Positions 56,121-64,000 of a stretch of 64,000 nucleotides of DNA are shown in pieces. Position 1 is the first letter of the stretch; each line of letters opens with the position of its first letter. A program made the translations under genes and the position numbers. The notes beneath the pieces are model-generated. The model was not told the DNA's origin, ran no database searches, and saw only the letters and a program-made list of their open reading frames with translations. The DNA lies in assembly GCF_007859615.1 (NCBI RefSeq), contig NZ_CP042295.1:620001-684000 (forward strand), read 5' to 3'. Origin of the DNA: Mycoplasma anserisalpingitidis. GTDB lineage: Bacteria; Bacillota_I; Bacilli_A; Mycoplasmatales; Metamycoplasmataceae.

Positions 56121-57363
56121 ATTTATTAGTAGGTAAATAAACATGTCCATCGATACTTGCGATATCAGAAATTGAGATGAACGCTTCTGAGTCAACATCT
56201 CTAATTGCTTTGATGATTCTTGGAACTTGTCTAAATAATGCTATAGAGGTTACAACATTTACCTCTTTACCTGAATATCCACCAATTCCCTTAAATACTG
56301 TAACACCAGTAACAATTTTTGTATCGTGAGCAAGTCTTTCACTAATATCCATATAATGTTTAGAGAAAATCTCTACTCTAACTAATTTGAATTTAGGGAA
56401 GAGTTTATTTAATACTAAAATATAAATGAAGTTTGTTAAAACTGTGGCTACAAAGTTTGGAGAAAGATATAATTCAAAAGTTCACGCTTTATTTAAAACC
56501 ATTAATACTTGTTCATCTTGTACAATGCTCTTATCCACACTCTTAAGTAGCATAGATCCTGGAATATAAGAACCAATTGCAACACAAATTAATATGATTG
56601 CAATATTCATATATCCTGAAATACTTGCAAATGATTTTTGTTTTTCGTTCGCATATCATTCACCAATAACACCAGTAACACCAGCAGTTCCACCAATAAT
56701 TTGGATAATCGCAAAGATTCATGAGAGTAAAAATCCATAAGTTAATGAGTATATCATTAAAGCTATAATATTTCCACCATCATTTCAAAGAAGAGGTATG
56801 ATTGGACTAAGTGATTTTTGATATTCGTTTAAACTATTTTTAACAATTTTATTTGAAAAATCACCAATAAAATAAATATCATTAGCACCATCAATAAGAC
56901 CAATTCCAAAAGATATAAATGAGGAAACAACTAAAAATATTACAGTCAAGTTCGTAAAAGTTTTTCCTATTTTTTTGTATCCAAAAATAAAAATCGGAAT
57001 ACTAAGAACGATATAAGCTATTCAATAAACAAGTTGATCTATCATATTTCTAACATTCGCAGCAACACTTTCGGGCATAGATACAGTAATTAAACGTGCA
57101 ATAGATTGACCAAATGCAGCTAATCCGAAGTTATAAATACCAACATTTTTAACAAAGAATACACTTATAACACCAAAAATAATAGCGGTAATAATTGTAA
57201 TACCCATCACTTGTCACATTGGTTTTTGACCATAAAATGATCTTAGTGGAAGACCAAAATTTGTCATTTTGGTTCTTTTATAGATCGTATTTTTTTTTGC
57301 AACATCGAAATTTAGATCTGTGTTAATTTCATTATTATCATTTGATTTATTAAATTTATTCAA
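56116..57363 (-). CDS. YitT-family membrane protein, second paralogue
   Basis: 415 residues from TTG with GGAGG 5 bases upstream. A 60-residue cytoplasmic N-terminus is followed by about six helices and the C-terminal DUF2179 domain (KLVRVEIFSKH, VTGVTVFKGIGGYSGKEV, FISISDIASIDGHVYLP). The family loop reads IIGGTAGVTGVIGEW, a variant of the GGSTGGTD motif in the paralogue, so the conserved Asp is replaced. It shares the length and order of parts with 52870-54057. The substrate is unknown. Confidence 0.83.
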
Positions 57364-57437
57364 ATTAAACCTCCATAGTTAGTATTCATTATTATACTAT
57401 TATTTTCAATATTAAAAAATTATGGTAAAAATATGAA

Positions 57438-57466
57438 AAAACCAGGGGTGGTGTTTCCCTGATTTT
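57438..57466 (-). terminator. Terminator after the giant lipoprotein gene
   Basis: CAGGG-AAACACCAC-CCCTG on the minus strand followed by GGTTTTTTC; the other side ends in TTTTT for the opposite direction. Confidence 0.75.
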
Positions 57467-57501
57467 TCTATTATTTAATAAATGTGGTGTTCTTTATTAA
57501 A

Positions 57502-60500
57502 TTAATTTGAAGGGTTTGTTGCAGGAGCGATAGGTTTTGTATTATCGATTTTTTCAACACTTGTGTGTTCTTTGTTGTATAAGAATCCTAAAACGCTTGA
57601 GTGTTTTGTTTTAACATTTTCACCTAATTTAACGTATTCATCTTTAGAATATTCACCTGTTGTTTTTGCACTAGAAACATGGTAAGTTACTAATACACGT
57701 CCAACATGTTTAGAATCTAATTCAACTGATTCAACAACAACTTTTAAGTCAGAAGCACTTACACTTCCACTATTACTGTAAAGAACTGCAGATTGTAATA
57801 ATCCAGCTTTTTCTTCTTCTTTAGCAGCTTTGTATGTCTCAACGAATTTTTCAGCAGTCATTTCGCTTGCTTTTGGTGAAATGAATGAACCTTCAGCTTT
57901 AGCTAATGCAGATAAGAATTCTTTTCTGTAAGCTAATTCAGCTTCAGTAGGTAATTGAGTTAATAATGATCTGTTTTCTACTTCTGCTAATTGAGTAAAT
58001 TCTTTAGTTTCTTCGTTGTATGATAATAATTGAACAGCGTAAGTTACAAGAATATCTCCATCAACATCAACTCTATTTTTAACAACAACATTAATGTATT
58101 GGTTAGCACTTAATAAGTCTTGTTCAAAGTGAACATTGTCTTTTGCGACAAATAATTCAGTAGCTTTAAGTTCAAGAGCTTCTTTTTCATATTTGTCTTT
58201 TCCTAAAACATTAATATCAAATGCTTTTCCACTGTTTGCGGTTGTTCAAGCACCATTTTTATCTGATGTACTTGCATTAGCACCTGGTAAGTAGAATTGT
58301 AATTTGCTATCAGCATTTCCTGATAAGATTTCGTCGTAAGTGATAATTTCTTTTTCACCTTTTTTGTTAACGATATCTTTAGTAATGATATTTCCTGTTT
58401 TTGCAATTTTTGAAGCAAGTGTTCAGTTGTAGATTTTTTCTTGTTCAGCTTTTTTCTTATCGTCGATTTCAACAGCTTTAGTTTTGAATCCACTTATTTT
58501 TGCATAAAGAACTGGTGAAACAATTTCTGGGAATTCGATTGATGAAACTCTAAATGCTACTTCAACAACACCTGAATTATCATTTGTAGATAATACTTGT
58601 GTGTCACTTGTAACTAATTCTAATCCACCGAATTTTAAGTAATCTGCTGAGTTAACTAATTTAAGACCGGTTACTTCAGAAGCTAATACACTTGATTTAT
58701 CTTTAACTTCTTTATCCCCAGCAAACACTACCATTTTTCCATTATTTAATTCATATGATGAATTATTTGAATACAATTTGTCAACAAATTGTGCTTCATT
58801 TACTAATGAAAATACCTTATTGTACGATTTAATTTGTAATGATTTTAATGAATCATTTCAACTATTATTTGTTGTTGTTAAGTATTGTTCAGTTTCAACT
58901 CTTCTTAATCCACTTGCGCTTTCTTTTTCTTCAGGAGTAATTAAGTTTGTTGTTAATACTGAAGTTTTAATTAATGATGATTGAGCTCCTGTGTAGACTT
59001 CATCTAATTCTGAGTAAGCTTTTGTTTTGTCAGATGATACTAATCTATATGTTACATATACATCTGTAGACTTAACACCAAACTCAACAGCTTCAACAAC
59101 TAACTTGATGTTTTGAACAGCTAAATCATTTGTTGAAACTTCTCCAGATTTCTTACTTACTAATGCGAATTTTTCTCAGTATGGATTTTTGTCAGATTTA
59201 ATTCCAACAAGATCATCTGCTGTAGCTTGAACGTCAGATGATTTAAATTCAAATGAGAATTTGTTTTCTGTTGCATATTTATTTAATCTAGCAACTTCTT
59301 GTTCGTAAGCAGTTTTGTATGTTTCAGTTGTTGATAAACCTTTGATTAATAATTCTTTTTCAACTGTAACATTTTCAAATCCTTCTTTAGCAGAACTTAA
59401 ATCAATTTTTACTTTAAGAACACCGTTTTTATCATCAGCTTCAATTGATTTAATATATGAAGAAATTTTTGCTTTTGATTTATTTAAACCGGTAACTTCA
59501 AATTCAGTTTCTAAATCAGCAATCTTTTGAGCTAATGTTTTTTCAGTAGAATCTTTGTCTTTATTTAATCTATCAATAAATGTTTCTTTTTCTTTTCCAC
59601 TTTCATACATTTTAGCATTTAATAAAATTGATGGTAAGAAATTAGTTTTTTCAGCTACACGTGTTCATGTTGCTTCTTTTAAGTTTTTGGTTAATTCTTC
59701 AAGAGCTTTTTGTTCTTTAGCAATTTCTGTTAAGAAACCTTGAACAATAACTTCTTTACTTACAACAATTTTTGGATTTAATTTATCTGTAATCTTGTAT
59801 GTAACAACAATTTTATCATTATTGTTTTGGTTTACTTTGTCTTCAAATTCTTTGAATTCAATACTTAAAGTAGCTTTACCTGTTAATTCAGAATTTAATT
59901 GTGATAATGTGAATAATTCGTTACGTTTTGCTTCTTCTAAATTATTTGAAGGTTGAATGTAATTTAACACATCTTTAGGAGTAACTTTTCCAATGTAGTA
60001 GTCTTTTGTTTTATCAGCATCAGCTTTAAGTTTGTAAGAAGCTGTAAATGCTGCAATAGCTTTTTCGTAACTATCTTTTTTATCTTGTTCTTCTTTTGAT
60101 AATCCTTGAGCAGCATCAGCACTTGTTCTAGCGAATGTACCAAATGTGAATGCTTTATTATCTGATGAAACATTTGGTTGTAATGTTGATGTAAATTTGA
60201 AGTTAAATTTAATATTTCCATCAGTTTTTTCAGATAATGTAGTATCAATAACAACAGCAGCATTAGCTGATTTATCACTTAAATTGCTTCCATATGTAGC
60301 AATAGCTTTGAAATCAGTAGTATTTAATGCAACATCTTTGATGTTAATTTCACCTAATTTTCTTAATGCAGTAGCTGAATCAAAATCACCTGATTCTTCT
60401 AATTCTTTAATCTTGTCATCTCTATTAGCATTTTTATCTAAAAGAACTGAAACAATACCTTTATATGCAAATTGAGCTTTAAGTTCGTTAAGTCTTGCTT

Positions 60501-63500
60501 TTTCAGCAGCAGCTGTAGCTAAGAATCCTTCAACAGTAGCTTTAGTTAATTCAATTTTATCTACAGTTTTAATTCCATATTCTGATCCAATTGTTGTTGA
60601 TAATTCAGCTGTAACATCAACTTTACCATCTCTACCATCAACTGTTGATGAGTTAGCGGCGTTAGATGCTAAAGTTGTAGGTTTGAAACTAAATTTACTT
60701 AAGTCAATGTTATATAAAATTGAGTCAGTATTAACAAGTTTGTTAATATCCAATCCATCAACAAATTTGTATGAAACTTTTGTTAAATTATCAAATTTGT
60801 CACCTGTTTTCTTAATTGCAGCATCAACTGATGTTGTTGCTTTACCTGAGTAGTCAACTTCAACAATTGGTTCTTTTTTGACATTTTGAGCATCGATTAA
60901 ATTCTTAAGTTCTTTGAGAACTTCTTTTCTATATTCTTCAATAGAAACAAATCCATTAATTTCAAAGTTTTGTGTTAAGTCAAGTGTTTCTAATGTTCAA
61001 TCTGAGAAGTATGGTGAAACTAAAGTATATTTAATTGAAATTGATTTTGTATCAGTTTCAGATTTTTTAGCACTTAATACTTTTAATTTAACAGCATAAA
61101 TTTGATCTTCTGGGTTTTTAGCTGTATGTCTATCTCTAACTGATTGTTCAGTTTCTGATAATGCAGCATTAGCTAAATTGTTTTCGATAGCTTGTTTTGA
61201 GTTATCTGAAAATACTTTTTCTTTTGGTAAGAAAGCACCATCATCCATTGATTGGAAAACAATGTTATCAATGTGGTTAAGAGCTTCAATTATTGTAGAT
61301 TTTGATTTTTCATTACTGAAGTATTTACCATCTCTGTCATAAATAACAATAGCATCACCACTTTGGATATTAGCACTAATGAAGTTTACAGCTGTTTTAT
61401 ATCAATTTGTTTTTAATTCTTCAAATTTAGCATCTGATAAGAATCCATCAACAATGTTTGTTCTTGAATCATCAGCATTAATTCTGTCCATTCCTGGAAG
61501 TTTAACTGAAACTTTACCAATTGCGTTAACTGTTCCATTTTCTTTAATTGTAACTTTTACATCTGTTGTTAATTCTTCTAATTTAACGTCAGAAGCTTGA
61601 ATTGGGTATCCTTTGAAATATTCAACTTTTTGAATTTCATTAACGATTATTTCAGGTGTTAAATCGGTAGGTTTTCCATCTAATCCAGTTGTAACAAATC
61701 CGTTAATAGCTTCAAAATATTTATAGTATTCACTTGCTTGACTACCTTCAAAGATAGAAACTGGTGTAGAAGGAATTCTATTGATTTTATTAATTTCAAA
61801 TTTTAGACCTTTATTGTTTGCATCATTCTTTACAGACGCTGCATTAAGAACTCTTCTTAAAGCTTGTTGTAAACTATCAACATGTTGTTGACCCATGAAA
61901 CCTTTAATTTCAACATTAAAAGTTCTTGAAGGTACTGATTTAGTTTTGTCAACTCTAGGGTCTGTTGATTCAATTGTTACACTTAATTTTACTATACCTT
62001 CATTTTTACCGTCTGTTGATTCTGTTACAACAACATCTTTAACAGCAAATTTTCCACTTTCTGGTGTAACTACTTGAGCGTTTGCTTCTTTAGAATCTTT
62101 GAATGTTAAAGCAAGAATTGATTTAGCTAAATCAAAATCTTTAAGTGCTTTTTCATTATTGAATTCTTCAGCATATTGTGAAGCTAAATATCATTTTTTG
62201 TTTTTAAGATTTGCTAAATTTTTATTTACATAAACTGTTTCATCTTTGAATTGAGCTTCAGCTGAAGCAGCCATTTTATCTAAAACTTTTTGAATTTCAG
62301 CATTTGTATCAACAGTTTCGTCTTTTTTGCTTTCAAAGTTGTATCCACTTACTAATACTTCTTTAGAAACTGAAACACCATCTTTAGAAATTGCGTATGT
62401 AACTAATAATGTTTCTGGGTGTTGTACTGTAGTTCTAGCTGAAACTACTTCAAATGTTACACCTTCTGGTAAAACATCTGTGTTAACTTTAAGAACTGCT
62501 TGATAATTTGCTTTATCACCATTTAGTAATTTTTCAGCTTTTTTTGCTGTACCATTTGCTTCAGTTAATTTTGCGTGAACTAATTTAAGTTGTGATACTA
62601 ATTCTTGAAGAGTGTTGCTTGTTTCTAAAGCTTCTTTAGAGAATTCTTTGAATCCAAGAACATCAACAGAAACTACTAAAGGTTCTGCACCTTCCACTTT
62701 TGATTTTAATGTTACTTCAACTGTAACTTTAGCTGCATTATTATCACCAGTTACTTTTGTAACTTCAGCTGTAGCATTAGCATTTTCATCAAATAATACA
62801 AGGAAGTTTTCAATTTGTGCATCACTAGCTAATGTTAATGATTTTTTGAATCCTTCAACAGTTGTAACTTTCAATGTTTTTGCTAATTCTTCTAATCTAG
62901 CTTTTTCAGATGCAACGATTTCAGCTTTTTTAGCTTCTAATTCTTCATTGTATTGAGTTTCATTTTTGAAACCTGGATGTAAAACTGTGATTTCAGCAAA
63001 CACATCTGGTTGAACTAAACTTCTAAGTAATACTGTTATTTCAGCTGTATCATTTTTAGCTTTAACACCTTGAATAGATGCTTCAACAGCTTCGATTACT
63101 TCATTTGTTGTTTTATTTGTTGGTTTACCATTGAGTTCAAATAATTTTTTAAGTTCAACAGAAGATAATGATGGTAAGTATAAATCAGCCTTTTCTGTTT
63201 CACCTACATATACTGTTTCAATAGTAGCTTTTTGTAAAGTTTCTCTCAATTTATTCTTTTCTTTTAAGAACATTTCAGGAACAATTTCATTTCCATCAAA
63301 TTCTTGTGTAAGAACAACTGGAGTTAATTCATTATTGTTTAAAGCTGTAATTTTAGCTTCAACATTAACTTTAAATGTTTCTTTGTTTACTTCAACTTTT
63401 GTAATTGTATAAACAAAAATTTCATTCTTATTACTTGTAGATTTTACTTCGAAGTCATTTGTTGTTAAAGATGATGCATGTTGTAAACTTAAACCATTTT

Positions 63501-63651
63501 TAACAACGATAGAACTTGAAGATTTTTCAAGTTCTAAATCTTCTTGTGTAGTTTTAGATTCGTTATTACAACTTACTGCAAGTGCACCAGCAGCAAGTGT
63601 TAAACCACCTAATGAAGAAGATAAAATAACTAATTTTTTATTATTTTTCAT
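57502..63651 (-). CDS. Giant modular surface lipoprotein (Lipoprotein_17-like repeats)
   Basis: 2049 residues, one uninterrupted frame with TGA as Trp. The start MKNNKKLVILSSS, with AAAAGGAT upstream, is preferred over an ATG 17 codons earlier. The signal peptide ends in a lipobox (GALAVSC), so Cys28 is the lipid anchor. The rest is a chain of 100-150-residue beta-rich modules, each ending in a strand followed by a G-F/G-Y/G-L turn and a Lys/Glu-rich helix (HPGFKNE, VLGFKEF, VSGYNFE, IKGFMGQ, VEGFLAT, VQGFLTE, IKGLSTT, ISGFKTK). This matches the variable lipoprotein family related to Lipoprotein 17. Adhesion or immune evasion is likely by analogy only. Confidence 0.85.
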
Positions 63652-63737
63652 TTTTATCCTTTTCTTTTGTATTTGAGGCAAAATATAGCTGTACATTTGC
63701 AATCGATACTATTTTTACCACATTTGGCCTCGCTTAT

Positions 63738-63778
63738 ATTATACACATATTAAAATATTAAATAAAAAAAAAAAAAAA
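63738..63778 (-). promoter_or_regulatory. Promoter of the giant lipoprotein with A15/T15 tract
   Basis: On the minus strand TATAAT at 63738-63743, 17 bases, then TTTATT as -35, directly preceded and overlapped by fifteen T (63764-63778). Length change of the tract would alter the -35 region. Confidence 0.6.
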
Positions 63779-64000
63779 TGAAAAATTTTACAGTTCGTAG
63801 TGTATTTAGATTATATATATAGAGTTTTAGTCAAAAATCGTTTTAAGCTCGATAAAATATGAAAATTTATTCCATAAATTATTAAATCAAAACTGATATA
63901 ACAATACTGCAAATAGTTGAAAGTGTCTCAATTTATAATGTAGGTATTTTTCATTTAATTTGATATAATTTAAAAATAATTTATAAGTTATAAATTGAGG
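63779..64000. other. Intergenic, no gene seen
   Basis: AT-rich, without an open frame, RNA gene or repeat that I can support. Confidence 0.5.

Noticed and set aside
62612-62956. 114-codon plus-strand frame (and others across 58-63 kb)
   Set aside because: Shadows of the biased codon use of the giant lipoprotein on the opposite strand.

Overview
The window is chromosomal DNA of a mollicute, most likely a Mycoplasma/Mycoplasmopsis of the hominis lineage. It is very AT-rich, and nearly every long gene only reads through if UGA means tryptophan. In-frame TGA falls at conserved Trp sites in GltX, LigA, DnaK, GatA, GatB and others. Wall-less metabolism and Cys-anchored lipoproteins fit. All coordinates use genetic code 4, so several genes join pieces that look separate under the standard code. 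The species is not named: nothing seen here fixes it.

Layout. (1) 0-9 kb is accessory: two copies of an uncharacterised soluble-plus-membrane gene pair, an orphan nucleotidyltransferase-like gene, an intact IS30-family element, remnants and a MITE-like derivative of a second IS30 element, and a lipoprotein with sialyltransferase-like motifs facing a poly-T tract. (2) 9-18 kb is housekeeping (tRNA-Gln, tRNA-Tyr, pgsA, rbfA, an M42 aminopeptidase) followed by a complete beta-glucoside locus, licT-bglP-bglA, with its own antitermination leader. (3) 18-22.3 kb is a decayed island next to tRNA-Thr. It holds two direct copies of a CptIN-like type III toxin-antitoxin locus. Each has tandem about 50-nt repeats that fold as covarying pseudoknots, a terminator, and a toxin gene. 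Both toxin genes are broken, by different lesions. (4) 22.3-41.7 kb is conserved: lepA, a large SF1 helicase, pfkA, the hrcA-grpE-dnaK stress operons with CIRCE operators, gltX, acpS, plsC, scpA-scpB, a pseudouridine synthase, gatCAB and a YihY-family gene. The grpE product carries an N-terminal trigger-factor-like FKBP domain. (5) 41.8-47 kb has a second IS30 element that ends inside ulaA and truncates an ascorbate-type PTS operon, which also encodes an epimerase and three small membrane proteins. (6) 47-57 kb has an AAA/DUF4143 ATPase behind tandem repeats, ldhD-glpF, dprA, rplU-rpmA, ligA and two YitT-family genes. (7) 57.5-63.7 kb is one 2049-residue modular surface lipoprotein with an A15 tract at its promoter.

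How the parts work together. Sugar import (beta-glucosides, formerly ascorbate) feeds glycolysis through PfkA. The D-lactate dehydrogenase and adjacent channel suggest lactate production and export. Translation, tRNA amidation, chromosome segregation and protein quality control are standard minimal-genome modules. Surface genes, IS elements and the toxin-antitoxin island are the variable part.
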